NCBI GenBank assembly: GCA_965262235.1
Contig: OZ253504.1
Location: 2,542,001 to 2,606,000 of the forward strand
Direction of reading: 5' to 3'
Source: CATQGW01 sp965262235
GTDB taxonomy: Bacteria > Chloroflexota > Dehalococcoidia > Bin125
Length of the DNA: 64,000 nt
Numbering within the stretch: the first letter of the stretch is position 1; the number at the start of each line of letters is the position of its first letter. A program made the position numbers and the translations under genes. Under the pieces are notes generated by a model. It was not told where the DNA came from, ran no database searches, and worked only from the letters and a program-made list of their open reading frames with translations. Below are positions 23,828 to 34,489 of the stretch, in pieces.

Positions 23828-25318
23828 GTGCACGCGATAACTGCTAGTGAGTTGGTGAATTCGCATCAGTGGCAGCGAATAGAGGACCTACCGAGCGAGT
23901 GGCGTCAGCTCTGCCGCGATGACTTGCACGCGGTCCAGAGGCAGTGGGTGTCAGACCGTGATCGCCTGACGGACGAGACGAAGCTTAAGGAGTTCCAAGA
24001 GAGGCTTGCGTTGCAGTGGGCTATCGAGACGGGGATCATTGAGCGCCTCTACAAGGTCGATCGTGGCGTCACGATACAGATACTCCAGGCCGGAATGGAG
24101 GCGTTGGCGCAGTTTCACGCTAGCGGAGATCTCACGACCGACGCACGAGCGCTGATCACCGATCAGCGCGAAGCGCTCGAGATGGTGATGGATGTCGTGG
24201 GGGGCGGACGCGACCTAACGGCCTCGTACATGAAGGAGCTGCACCAGCGCCTGACCCTCAGCCAAGAGACGTGTGACGCTGAAGATCAGTTTGGAAATCT
24301 GGTGAAGATCCAGCTGCTCAAGGGGGACTGGAAGAAGTGGCCGAACAATCCTCGCCGCCCTGACGGTTCTGTTCACGAATACTGCCCACCCGAGTTCGTG
24401 CAAGATGAAATCGATCAACTCCTGGCCTGGCGCACAGCGCATGGCGCGTTAGACGTCTGCACTGAGGTGGAGGAGGCGTGGTTCCATCACCGACTCAGTC
24501 AGATACACCCGTTTCAGGACGGGAATGGGCGTATAGCCCGCGCCCTCACCAGCGCCGTATTCGTCAAGGCGGACTACCTCGTGCTTGTGGTTCGAGACGA
24601 GGAGCACCGCGAGCGTTATCTAAATGCACTTGAGACTGCCGACAGGGGAGACTTGAAACCCTTGGTCGATCTCTTCGCAGACATCCAGATCGGTGACCTC
24701 CGAGATGCCACGAGCGCTATCCGTGAACACCGCGGCGAAGGCATCATCAAGGTTACTGAGGCGATCGCGGAGCGCGCCAAGCATCGAAGAGAGCAATCGC
24801 AGGAACAGGCGGGCGCCGTTTTGGACCAGCTGTTGGGGATCGCCTACACACGCCTGGACGGGACCAAGGCTGAACTAAAGCATGCCCTCGATCGAGTGGG
24901 GGTAGCAGTCACGGTCGAGGTCCTACCAGACGACGACGACAAGCACGACTGGTGGTCGTGGCAGATTATCGAGGCTGCGAAGACACACGGTTACTTCGCT
25001 GATCTGGAGCGGCCACGGCGGTGGGTTTCGCTCCGCCTCAATCTTCCGGAAATCGAGGAGCGTGATTCTAGACTCGTGATTTCGTTTCACGCCGTTGGGC
25101 GTGCAGCCGACCTACACGCGGTCACCGCGTTCCTGACCAATCGGGTTGCCAGCGACGAGGGCTTAGAGCCCGCCCGTTGGGAGAGCGAGGTGATTCCCGA
25201 TGGCGCTTTCAAGTTCGGAACTGAGACATCAACGCCTCGAGAGACCGCGGAGAGGTTCCGCGCCTGGCTGGAGACGACGGTCGAAAACGGTCTCAGTGCC
25301 TGGGGAGAGCGTCTCTAG
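23828..25318 (+). CDS. Fic domain protein
   Basis: 496 residues. The Fic active site is complete: HPFQDGNGR at 227-235, with His227 as catalytic base. It would transfer AMP or another nucleotide group to a target protein. The N-terminal helix reads AIETGIIERLYKVDRG; the class II inhibitory consensus is (S/T)xxxE(G/N), and here Thr68...Glu72 is followed by Arg73, so autoinhibition may differ. Residues 300-496 form a helix-rich region and a strand-rich C-terminal domain of unknown role. Codon use is less GC-rich than the neighbours, suggesting transfer. GTG 23828 has GGAGG seven bases upstream. Confidence 0.87.
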   Translation: MHAITASELVNSHQWQRIEDLPSEWRQLCRDDLHAVQRQWVSDRDRLTDETKLKEFQERLALQWAIETGIIERLYKVDRGVTIQILQAGMEALAQFHASGDLTTDARALITDQREALEMVMDVVGGGRDLTASYMKELHQRLTLSQETCDAEDQFGNLVKIQLLKGDWKKWPNNPRRPDGSVHEYCPPEFVQDEIDQLLAWRTAHGALDVCTEVEEAWFHHRLSQIHPFQDGNGRIARALTSAVFVKADYLVLVVRDEEHRERYLNALETADRGDLKPLVDLFADIQIGDLRDATSAIREHRGEGIIKVTEAIAERAKHRREQSQEQAGAVLDQLLGIAYTRLDGTKAELKHALDRVGVAVTVEVLPDDDDKHDWWSWQIIEAAKTHGYFADLERPRRWVSLRLNLPEIEERDSRLVISFHAVGRAADLHAVTAFLTNRVASDEGLEPARWESEVIPDGAFKFGTETSTPRETAERFRAWLETTVENGLSAWGERL

Positions 25319-25469
25319 CCGGCAACCGAAGGAGGATGCTGAAGGGCTGGCGGCATGTGGCGCGACGCGCCATCCGCCGGAAGCGGCGCATGAGATGGAG
25401 CCCGGACGAAGTTGGTCATCCCGGGCCGCACCCATCCAGCGCTCGACGAAATTCCCACCGCGAGGCGTC

Positions 25470-26207
25470 TCACGCCTCGTCTTCGCGGCCGGCGCGGTAG
25501 AAGTGGTGGTAGAGGGTGGCGGCTGCGACGGCGCCGATGGCGGGGCCGAGCACGTAGAGCCAGAACGAATCGAACGCGTTTGAGATCAGCGCCGGGCCGA
25601 ACGTCCGCGCCGGGTTCACCGACGCGCCGGTCATCGGCACGGCCACGAGATGAATCAGCAGCACCGTGAGGCCGATCGCCGCCGGGGCCGCCACGCCGAA
25701 GCCCTTCTTCGAGACGGCGGTCGCGAAGATCACCGACACCAGCGCCGCCGTGAGGATGATCTCGATTAGTAGCGCGCTGCCGTCGCCGCCGACGATGCCC
25801 GTGTTGACCCCGTGAGCGCCGAAGTTGCTGAGGTTGCCGACGTCGTCGATCACGATGACGTACAGCAGCGTGGTCGCCAACGCCGCGCCGATCAGCTGAA
25901 CGACCATGTAGACCAGCCCGGGGCCGACCTTGATGTTCTTGGTCACGATCATCGCCAACGAGACCGCGGGGTTGATGTGGCCGCCGGAGATGTTGGCCGT
26001 GGCGTAGACCATCGTGGCGATGCCCAGGCCGTGAGCGATCGCGATGACCAGCACGGCGGCGTTTGCGTCCATGCCGCTCGCCCCGGCGCCGATCACGGCG
26101 CCGGTTCCCATCAGCACGAACAGCATCGTGCCGAGCAATTCGGCTGTGTATGCGCGGATGTTCGAGCCTGAGGCGATTTCGTCGAAGCCGAGCTCGAAGT
26201 CGTTCAT
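25470..26207 (-). CDS. Aquaporin / MIP family channel
   Basis: 245 residues, six membrane helices. Both NPA boxes are present: INPAV at 79-81 and VNPARTFGPA at 208-210, with the selectivity-filter Arg211 after the second. The short loops and GGHINPAV pattern are closer to water-selective AqpZ than to glycerol facilitators, but selectivity is inferred. It sits in the inner membrane. It is convergent with the Fic gene and followed on the same strand by no coupled partner. Confidence 0.92.
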   Translation of the reverse strand: MNDFELGFDEIASGSNIRAYTAELLGTMLFVLMGTGAVIGAGASGMDANAAVLVIAIAHGLGIATMVYATANISGGHINPAVSLAMIVTKNIKVGPGLVYMVVQLIGAALATTLLYVIVIDDVGNLSNFGAHGVNTGIVGGDGSALLIEIILTAALVSVIFATAVSKKGFGVAAPAAIGLTVLLIHLVAVPMTGASVNPARTFGPALISNAFDSFWLYVLGPAIGAVAAATLYHHFYRAGREDEA

Positions 26208-26255
26208 CGCAGACAGCCTCCGGTTCGCGCGACGCGCGCAGCTGGAGGCCTGAGC

Positions 26256-27128
26256 TTAGTCGCCAACCTCGAGTGGCAGCGACGCATCGGCAGCCCACTC
26301 TGACATCGACGCGTCATAGACGGCCACATCGTTGTAGCCCAGCAGCGAGAGCACGAACGCGTCGTTGCTCGCCGCGATCCCGCCGCCGCAGTAGGTGATC
26401 ACCCGCTCGTCGGGCTTGGCCCCCACATCGGCGAACTGCGCCGCCAGCGTTTCCGCGTCCCGATAGGCCTGGGTGGCCGGATCGATCAGCTCCATCGACG
26501 GCACGTTCGAGCTGCCGGGGATGTGCCCGGCGCGGCCATAGGTGCGCCCCTGGTCGGCCCCGCTGTGCTGATCGCGCCCGAGCGCGTTGATCACGCAGGC
26601 GCCGCCGTTCAGCGTCGCCACCATCTCCTCGCGATCGGCGAAGCGGGCGGCATCGAAGCGCGGCTCGAACGTCGTGGGCGCGTAGCCCGCCGGATCCGAC
26701 GAGACAGCGCGCCCTTCCGCGGTCCACTTGGTCCAGCCGCCGTCGAGCACGGCCGCACGCTCGCAGCCCATGGCGCGGAACATCCACCAGAGCCGCGCCG
26801 CCCACATGCTGCCGAGGCGGTCGTAGAGCACCAGTCGGTCGCCCGCGCTGATCCCATGGCGACCCGCGGCCTCCGCGAACGCCGCTTCGCCCGGCATCAT
26901 GAAGCGCAGCCGCTGGTCGTTGTCGGAGAACTCCTGCTGCAGATCGAGGAAGCCGGAGCCGGGGATGTGGCCCGACTGCCACTCGGCGATGCCGCTCTCG
27001 ACCCCGTAGCCGCCGCCCTCGCGCGTCCGCAAGAACACGGTGCACTCGAAGACGCGCACGTCAGGATCGTCAAGATGTTCGGCGAGCCACTCGGTCGAAA
27101 CCAGCAGCTCGGGGTTTGCGAAGGCCAT
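26256..27128 (-). CDS. Sulfurtransferase (tandem rhodanese)
   Basis: 290 residues with two rhodanese domains. The N-terminal domain (about 8-140) is non-catalytic and has the SGHIPGSGFLDLQQE signature. The C-terminal domain (about 160-285) has AGHIPGSSNVPS and the catalytic Cys247 in YCGGGIAASND. The loop after Cys (GGGIA) is neither the CRKGVT of thiosulfate sulfurtransferase nor the CGSGVT of mercaptopyruvate sulfurtransferase, so the donor is open. It transfers sulfane sulfur to cyanide or thiols. It is divergent from the hydrolase at 27231. Confidence 0.9.
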   Translation of the reverse strand: MAFANPELLVSTEWLAEHLDDPDVRVFECTVFLRTREGGGYGVESGIAEWQSGHIPGSGFLDLQQEFSDNDQRLRFMMPGEAAFAEAAGRHGISAGDRLVLYDRLGSMWAARLWWMFRAMGCERAAVLDGGWTKWTAEGRAVSSDPAGYAPTTFEPRFDAARFADREEMVATLNGGACVINALGRDQHSGADQGRTYGRAGHIPGSSNVPSMELIDPATQAYRDAETLAAQFADVGAKPDERVITYCGGGIAASNDAFVLSLLGYNDVAVYDASMSEWAADASLPLEVGD

Positions 27129-27230
27129 GTGGGAACTCCTCTCGGGGCGGTTGATCGGACGAGCGCGAGTCTAGCGATTACCTTGGCTGAGGCCTTCCGT
27201 TGCACCCACCATCCAGCCCCCGGAATCTCT

Positions 27231-28187
27231 ATGTATCTCAATACGTTCGCGCCGACCACGGCGTCCGTCGACATGACCCAGACCGACGAGTTCGCCAGCC
27301 TGCTCACGAGCGCCGCGGACCTGGGCATCCCGCACTCCGCCGACGTGCGCTACGTCTCGCGCAACGTGGTGATCAATCATCTGCGCCTGCACCTGCTGGA
27401 ATGGGGCGACCCTCAACACCAGCCGATCGTCCTGCTGCACGGCGCGAATCAGTCGTCGCACTCCTGGGACCTCGTCTCGCTCAGCCTGGCCGACCGCTAC
27501 CACATCTACGCGCTCGACCAGCGCGGCCACGGCGACAGCGAGTGGGCCCGCGACGCCGAATACGGCCCCGAGCCCATGGCCCGCGACGCCCTCAGCCTGA
27601 TCGCCGAGGAGTCGATCGTCGACCCGATCGTGATCGGCCACTCGATGGGCGGCATGGTCACGATGCGCCTGACCGCGATCGAGCCGACGCTGCCCAAGGC
27701 CGTCGGACTCGTCGACATCGGACCGGAAGTCTCACAACGCGGCGCGGAAACGATCCGCAACTTCGTGCTGCGCAACACCGAGTTCGACGAGCTCGACGAG
27801 TTCATCGACCGGGTCGTCGCCTACGACCCGTTCCGCTCGCGCGAGCACATCGAACGCACCGCCCGCTACAACCTCGTGAAGCGCTCCGACGGCCGCTACG
27901 TCAGCAAGTCCGACCGCATCCTGCACGACCCGGATTTCCGTCGTGACGGACGCTCGGGCACCGAGCGCCAGGATGTTGCGCTGGGCTTCCACGCCTTCCC
28001 CGGACCGACGCTGCTGATCCGCGGCGAGCGCTCGAACATCCTCGAAGCGGAATCGGCCAAGCGGTTCGTCGCCGACCTGCCCAACGCCGGGCTGGTTGAG
28101 GTCGCGGACTGCGGACATAATGTGCACTCACAGAACACGCCGGGATTCCTCGCGGCGCTCAACCCCTGGCTCGGATCGATCGTCTGA
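27231..28187 (+). CDS. Alpha/beta hydrolase
   Basis: 318 residues. The core is a standard alpha/beta hydrolase fold: HGANQSSHSWD oxyanion region, nucleophile Ser in GHSMGGM, and catalytic His in DCGHNVH. The 45-residue N-terminal extension is before the first strand. Family relatives include esterases and dehalogenase-like enzymes, and no substrate is implied. ATG 27231 has GGAAT six bases upstream; ATG 27273 is possible but has none. It is intact, unlike the hydrolase at 23023. Confidence 0.87.
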   Translation: MYLNTFAPTTASVDMTQTDEFASLLTSAADLGIPHSADVRYVSRNVVINHLRLHLLEWGDPQHQPIVLLHGANQSSHSWDLVSLSLADRYHIYALDQRGHGDSEWARDAEYGPEPMARDALSLIAEESIVDPIVIGHSMGGMVTMRLTAIEPTLPKAVGLVDIGPEVSQRGAETIRNFVLRNTEFDELDEFIDRVVAYDPFRSREHIERTARYNLVKRSDGRYVSKSDRILHDPDFRRDGRSGTERQDVALGFHAFPGPTLLIRGERSNILEAESAKRFVADLPNAGLVEVADCGHNVHSQNTPGFLAALNPWLGSIV

Positions 28188-28225
28188 CGCGCTCCGCGTC
28201 GGCGCCCCGCGGCTACACTGCTTCC

Positions 28226-29626
28226 ATGGCCGATCAGTACGTCGCCACCGATAAGCGAACCGGGTTCGAGGTCGCCGTCACCGGCAAATTCCCCGAGCAT
28301 CCCGACGATCGGATGCGCATCGCCCGCACCACGACGCTGTTCACCAGGCTGATGTCGACGCTCCTCCAGAAGGAGGAAACGGCCCGACGCCTCGGCTTCC
28401 GCGCGATCGAAACGCAGCTCGAATTGGCCGACGCCCTGATCCGTCAGGACCACACCGAGGTCCAGCGCCTGGTCCGCGAAACGCTCACCTCGATGGGCGT
28501 CGGCGAGGACCAGCTGCGCGAGCTCGCCGAGCGTCTGCGCGACGCCGGCGGCCTCGATCCGGCGGTCGCCCAGGAACTCGGCCGTGCCTTCGGGCTCGAC
28601 ATCGACGAGGCGAAGCCCGCCGCGCAATCCGGCGAGGCGCAGGAGTTCACGCTCGACCCGCAAGTCGTCGCGGGCATCGAGGAGGCGCTGGACGCCGCGG
28701 GCGTCGATCCGGCTGAAGAGGCGTCAATGGACGCCGATCCCGACGACAGCGCGGGCGACGACGACTCCGACCAGAGCCTGTCGAAGTCGTTCCTCGCCGC
28801 GTTCGACGAGCAGATCCCCAAGCCGCTCTCCAGCGCCTTCACCGAGCTGCTGATGGGGACGTTCCTGGAGACTTTCCGGGGCGCGTTCATCGCAGCCTGC
28901 ATCCCGCTGCAGGACCAGGCGGTCGACGCAGCGATCGACGAAACAGCTGACGTCACGACGGGGCAGGCCCGCACAACCGTCAACAGCGAGCCGCTTGGCG
29001 ATCTCCTCTCCAGGGAGCTGCCGAACGCGCTCGACAACGCCCTGGACACCGCGATCGCGCGGTCCGTCAGCAGCGCCCGCACCGACGAGCACAACGCGCA
29101 GATCGACCACGCGCTCACGACCGCGCTCGAGCAGGCGGTCAGCCTCCCGCTCTACGATCTCAGCGGCGGCGACAAGCGCGACCTGCTTGAGTTCTTCAAC
29201 ACGGCCTTCGACCTCTGCTACCACGAGGCGATCGGCGGCGGCTTTCGGTCGACGTTCAACAGCGTGTTCGTGGATTCCTACCGAGCCGGCTTTCTCGCAG
29301 AGGCGGTTGCCGCGCTGGATGGCTTGCGCGCCGTCGTCGGCGACGACCGACGCGGCGAGCTGGATGACGCGCTCGGCGGGGCTTCCTTCGAGCTGAGCGG
29401 CGATGCCTTGAAGGCCGCCGTGGCGGTTGCTCTGCGACCGGCCTTCGACGCGGGCCGCAAGCAGGCGTTCGACGATTCGTTCGCGCAGCCGCGCATGGGC
29501 AGCTTCGCCGATGCGATCGTGGATGAACTCGAGCAAGCGAGGATTCGCAACGTCGCGCGCGTGCTCTCCGCGATCCGCGCCGAGCCAAAGCGCCGCAGCC
29601 ACGGCAGCGACGCCGAATCGGATTGA
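28226..29626 (+). CDS. Large helical protein of unknown function with Phe-rich repeats
   Basis: 466 residues, not recognised. After an N-terminal helical region (1-130) and an acidic linker (160-190, rich in Asp), residues 190-460 repeat a pattern of paired Ala-Phe or Phe-containing helices (SFLAAFDEQI, TFLETFRGAFIAAC, FFNTAFDLCYHEA, TFNSVFVDSYRAGF, AFDAGRKQAFDDSF). There is no signal peptide or membrane segment. TACACT at 28214-28219 lies exactly 6 bases before the ATG and no ribosome-binding site is present, so the mRNA is probably leaderless. The protein looks intact and well expressed in codon use. Function unknown. Confidence 0.75.
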   Translation: MADQYVATDKRTGFEVAVTGKFPEHPDDRMRIARTTTLFTRLMSTLLQKEETARRLGFRAIETQLELADALIRQDHTEVQRLVRETLTSMGVGEDQLRELAERLRDAGGLDPAVAQELGRAFGLDIDEAKPAAQSGEAQEFTLDPQVVAGIEEALDAAGVDPAEEASMDADPDDSAGDDDSDQSLSKSFLAAFDEQIPKPLSSAFTELLMGTFLETFRGAFIAACIPLQDQAVDAAIDETADVTTGQARTTVNSEPLGDLLSRELPNALDNALDTAIARSVSSARTDEHNAQIDHALTTALEQAVSLPLYDLSGGDKRDLLEFFNTAFDLCYHEAIGGGFRSTFNSVFVDSYRAGFLAEAVAALDGLRAVVGDDRRGELDDALGGASFELSGDALKAAVAVALRPAFDAGRKQAFDDSFAQPRMGSFADAIVDELEQARIRNVARVLSAIRAEPKRRSHGSDAESD

Positions 29627-29672
29627 TCAGCACATCGCGGACGCGTGAACTGGACATGGACTGGAGTTGCAG

Positions 29673-30206
29673 ATGAGCGGCACCGTTGGCTACATCAAGG
29701 ACATGCTGAGCTTCATTCAGGGCGGCTTTCGCGACGCACGCGACGGGCAGACGTCGGAGCAGCTGCACTACGTGCCCGACGGCGAGAGCCACTCCGTCGC
29801 CTGGGTGCTCTGGCACGCGGCGCGGATCGAAGACCTGCTCGTCAACGGGGCCTGGCAGGGCAAGCGCGAAATCTGGCGCGAAGGCGAGTGGGCCGCCAAG
29901 ACCGGCCTGCCCGAGCGCGGCTTCGGCACCGGCCAGTCGACCGAGGAGGCCGCAGCCGTGCGGATCACCGACCTCGACGCGATGTGGGAATACCAGGACG
30001 CGGTCAACGCCAACACCCAGGCCTTCCTCGACGGCCTCAGCGATGATGATCTCGATCGCGAGATCAAGCTGGGCGACCGCGACGAGACGCTCGGCGAATC
30101 GATCACGTTGCACCTCTGCACGCATCTCAACGGCCACCGCGGCGAAATCAACCTGATCCGCGGCATGCACGGGCTTGGCCCGGTGATGCCCAATCGCGGC
30201 GGCTAG
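29673..30206 (+). CDS. DinB/DUF664-type helical protein
   Basis: 177 residues, a second DinB-superfamily protein in the window and distinct from the one at 11471. Metal-binding histidines are expected at WHAARIEDLL and HLNGHRGEINLIRGMHGLG. Related proteins are thiol-dependent transferases or of unknown role. Start is ATG 29673 with GGAG six bases upstream. It begins a forward run of genes with the epimerase and AICAR transformylase, but spacing (33 and 14 bases) rather than shared function links them. Confidence 0.82.
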   Translation: MSGTVGYIKDMLSFIQGGFRDARDGQTSEQLHYVPDGESHSVAWVLWHAARIEDLLVNGAWQGKREIWREGEWAAKTGLPERGFGTGQSTEEAAAVRITDLDAMWEYQDAVNANTQAFLDGLSDDDLDREIKLGDRDETLGESITLHLCTHLNGHRGEINLIRGMHGLGPVMPNRGG

Positions 30207-30239
30207 CAGGGCAACAGGCAGGAACGGCGGGAGACTCGA

Positions 30240-31121
30240 ATGCAGGTCGTGGTTACAGGCGCGAGCGGGTTGGTCGGCACAGCCCTGGTTAAGGCGCTGC
30301 GCGCGCGCGCGACACCGGTCACCGCCGTCTCCCGTCGCCCCGCTCTCCAGCCGCAGATTCCCGGCGTCACCTGGATCGGCTGGGACGGACTGACCGACGC
30401 CGTGGCCGGCGCAGCCGGCGTCGTGCATCTCGCCGGCGCGGGGATCGTCGACAAGCGCTGGAGCAGCGAGCGCAAGACGCTGCTGCGCAGCAGCCGCGTC
30501 GAGCGCACCCGTCAGGTGGTCGAGGCGATCACTGAATCGGGCGAAAAGCCTGCTGTGCTCGTCTCCGCATCGGCGATCGGCTACTACGGCAACGAAACAT
30601 CACGCGAGTGCACCGAGCTCGCCCCGCCCGGCAACGACTTCCTCGCGCGGCTCTGCCAGGACTGGGAGGCCGCCACCGAAGCCGCCGGTGTGCGCACTGT
30701 GAAGCTGCGCTTCGGAATCGTTCTCTCGTCCGAGGGCGGCGCGCTGGCCAAACTGCTGCTGCCGTTCCGCTTCGGCCTTGGCGGACCGATCGGCCGCGGT
30801 CGCAACTACTGGTCGTGGGTGCACATCGACGACGCGGTCGGCGTGATCCTGCACGCGCTCTCCACCAACAACGTCTCCGGCGCACTCAACGTCACGTCTC
30901 CGAAGCCGGCCCGCAATGCCGAGTTCTCGCGCGTTCTGGGCGCGGTCCTGCAGCGACCCGCGCTGCTTCCGCTGCCGCCGTTGGCCCTCCAGCTGCTGCT
31001 CGGCGAGGGCTCGACCGTGCTCACGGCCAGCCAGCGAGTGCTGCCCACCCGCACGCTCGAATCGGGCTACGCCTTTGAGCATCCCGAGCTTGAGCCGGCC
31101 CTGCGCGGCCTGGTCGGTTAG
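30240..31121 (+). CDS. TIGR01777-type NAD(P)-dependent epimerase
   Basis: 293 residues, an extended SDR of the YfcH/TIGR01777 group. The cofactor motif is TGASGLVG near 6-13. The segments SASAIGYYG (Ser and Tyr of the active site), LRFGIVLSSEGGALAK and WSWVHIDDAVGVI are diagnostic. In E. coli the homologue YfcH has no settled function; relatives in chloroplasts act on cell-division inner membrane proteins. A soluble cytoplasmic enzyme. It is 33 bases after the DinB-like gene and 14 bases before the purine gene. Confidence 0.9.
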   Translation: MQVVVTGASGLVGTALVKALRARATPVTAVSRRPALQPQIPGVTWIGWDGLTDAVAGAAGVVHLAGAGIVDKRWSSERKTLLRSSRVERTRQVVEAITESGEKPAVLVSASAIGYYGNETSRECTELAPPGNDFLARLCQDWEAATEAAGVRTVKLRFGIVLSSEGGALAKLLLPFRFGLGGPIGRGRNYWSWVHIDDAVGVILHALSTNNVSGALNVTSPKPARNAEFSRVLGAVLQRPALLPLPPLALQLLLGEGSTVLTASQRVLPTRTLESGYAFEHPELEPALRGLVG

Positions 31122-31135
31122 GCGACGCGACGCCG

Positions 31136-32302
31136 GTGTCCCAGCCGCTCCGCTACGGCCTCAACCCGCACCAGAAGCCCGCCACGTACGAGGCGGTCGG
31201 CGACGCACTGCCGTTCGAGGTGCTCAACGGCCAGCCGGGCTACATCAACGTGCTCGACGCGCTCAGCTCGTGGCAGCTGGTTCGCGAAATCAGCGCCGCG
31301 ACCGGGCTCGCGGCCGCGGCCTCGTTCAAGCACGTCAGCCCCGCCGGCGCCGCCGTCGCGACCCCGCTCAACGACGCGCTGCGCGCCGCCTATCTGCTGC
31401 CCGATGACGAGCTCTCGCCAGCCGCGACCGCCTACGTGCGGGCCCGGGGGGGCGACCTCACCTCTGCCTACGGCGACTTCGCCGCCGTCAGCGAGCCGGT
31501 CGACGCATCGCTCGCCCGGGTGCTGCGCCGCGAAGTCTCCGACGGCGTGATCGCGCCCGACTACGAGCCCGACGCGCTCGAGATCATCAGCAAGAAGAAG
31601 GGCGGGCGCTACCTGGTCCTGCAGGGCGACCCGGCGTTTGAGCCGCCGGCCGGCGAGGCGCGCGAACTCTTCGGCGTACGGCTCCAGCAGCCCGCTGATA
31701 CGCGCCCGATCGGCGACGCGCTCTTCGAGCACGTCGTCACCGAAGCCAGCGAATTCCCCGCTGATGCCCGCCGCGACCTGCTGATCGCGACCATCGCGCT
31801 GCGCTATACCCAGTCGAACTCCGTCTGCGTCGCCGCCGATGGCCAGGTGATCGGGCTCGGCGCGGGCCAGCAGTCGCGCATCCACTGCACCCGGCTGGCC
31901 TGCGGCAAGGCCGACCGCTGGATGCTCCAGCAGCACCCCCAGGTCCTGTCGCTTCCGCTGCGCGAGGGCCTGCGGCGCGCCGACCGGATCAACGCCCGCG
32001 AGCAGTACGTCCACTGGGCGGAGCTCTCCGGCCCCGAGCGCGACCAGCTGGCCACCGTCATCGACCCGCTGCCCGCACCGCTGACCGCCGAGCAACGCGA
32101 CGGATGGATCGCCGGCTTCCGCAACGTCCTCAGTCACGACGCCTTCATCCCCTTCCGCGACAACGTCGACCGTGCTCAGGCCAGCGCCGTCACTCACATC
32201 CTCCAACCCGGCGGCAGCATCGCCGACCCCGAAGTGATCGCGGCCGCCGACAGCTACGGCATCGCGATGGCGTTAACGAATCACCGCCTGTTCCGCCACT
32301 AG
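31136..32302 (+). CDS. purH: AICAR transformylase, stand-alone (PurH formyltransferase domain)
   Basis: 388 residues: phosphoribosylaminoimidazole-carboxamide formyltransferase, adding the formyl group from 10-formyltetrahydrofolate in the penultimate step of IMP synthesis. The catalytic Lys65-His66 (SFKHVSPAG) and the RYTQSNSVC segment are intact. The usual bifunctional PurH is about 520 residues with an N-terminal IMP cyclohydrolase domain; here that domain is absent, so cyclisation must be done by another protein not in the window. GTG start at 31136. It lies 14 bases after the epimerase gene. Confidence 0.9.
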   Translation: MSQPLRYGLNPHQKPATYEAVGDALPFEVLNGQPGYINVLDALSSWQLVREISAATGLAAAASFKHVSPAGAAVATPLNDALRAAYLLPDDELSPAATAYVRARGGDLTSAYGDFAAVSEPVDASLARVLRREVSDGVIAPDYEPDALEIISKKKGGRYLVLQGDPAFEPPAGEARELFGVRLQQPADTRPIGDALFEHVVTEASEFPADARRDLLIATIALRYTQSNSVCVAADGQVIGLGAGQQSRIHCTRLACGKADRWMLQQHPQVLSLPLREGLRRADRINAREQYVHWAELSGPERDQLATVIDPLPAPLTAEQRDGWIAGFRNVLSHDAFIPFRDNVDRAQASAVTHILQPGGSIADPEVIAAADSYGIAMALTNHRLFRH

Positions 32303-32328
32303 CGCGTCTGGCGCGCCGGCAGCTCGTG

Positions 32329-32473
32329 TAAGCTCACCGCGTGACTGCTTCACCTTTGTCCGCTGTGCGCACTGTGCGTTTGGGGGGATCCACCGCTGCG
32401 ACGCTCGCAGCGGTTGGCATTGGCGGCTAAGCGCGCCCACCTCCCGCTCCCAGCGACCCGGACAACCTCACCC
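32329..32473 (+). promoter_or_regulatory. Leader region with short ORF and hairpin before cimA
   Basis: TAAGCT (32329-32334) is a -10-like box six bases before GTG 32341, which opens a 29-codon frame ending in TAA at 32428-32430. The frame has four Val, three Leu and one Ile codons. CCGCTGCGA (32393-32401) and TCGCAGCGG (32405-32413) form a perfect nine-base hairpin inside the frame, without a T-run. This could be a leader peptide tuned to branched-chain amino acids, which would suit citramalate synthase, but the codon bias is mild. Confidence 0.35.
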
Positions 32474-34138
<1,665 letters not shown>

Positions 34139-34231
34139 CGCAACGAAGCGCTATGCTCCGACGTGGCTGCGCGCCACGGAACGATGCCGGGGAAGCCGAC
34201 GAGCGCACGCACCACGAAGCGGAGGCGGGGC

Positions 34232-34450
34232 ATGGCAGAAGACACGATTGACACGATGGGGTGGCCGCGCTGCACCGCCTGTGACAACGGCGTGCTGGTG
34301 CCGCTCTCGGACTTTGGCGGCCAGGGCGCAGCGGTGCATTACAAGGCCTGGGTCTGCACCGACCACCGCTGCCTCTGGAACATCAAAATCCGCAACGGCG
34401 ATGTGTACGTCAACGAGCCGATCTACGACGGCCAGGAAGAGCGTCGCTAG
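34232..34450 (+). CDS. Small putative zinc-ribbon protein (72 aa)
   Basis: ATG 34232 with GGAGG six bases upstream. The 72-residue product has CTACDNG and VCTDHRC, a pattern suited to a small zinc ribbon, with aromatic residues (Trp, Tyr, Phe) between the pairs. No family can be named; a role in RNA or protein binding is possible. It lies between cimA and the enolase-superfamily gene and is not coupled to either. A longer frame starting at 34163 is less likely as it lacks an RBS. Confidence 0.6.
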   Translation: MAEDTIDTMGWPRCTACDNGVLVPLSDFGGQGAAVHYKAWVCTDHRCLWNIKIRNGDVYVNEPIYDGQEERR

Positions 34451-34489
34451 CTCGCTCGCTCGTCGCACCGCTCTGCCAGTCTGACCGTC

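Noticed and set aside
29656..30046. Plus-strand ORFs overlapping the DinB gene
   Set aside because: They are frame shadows with Arg/Ala-rich composition; the DinB frame has the conserved histidines.
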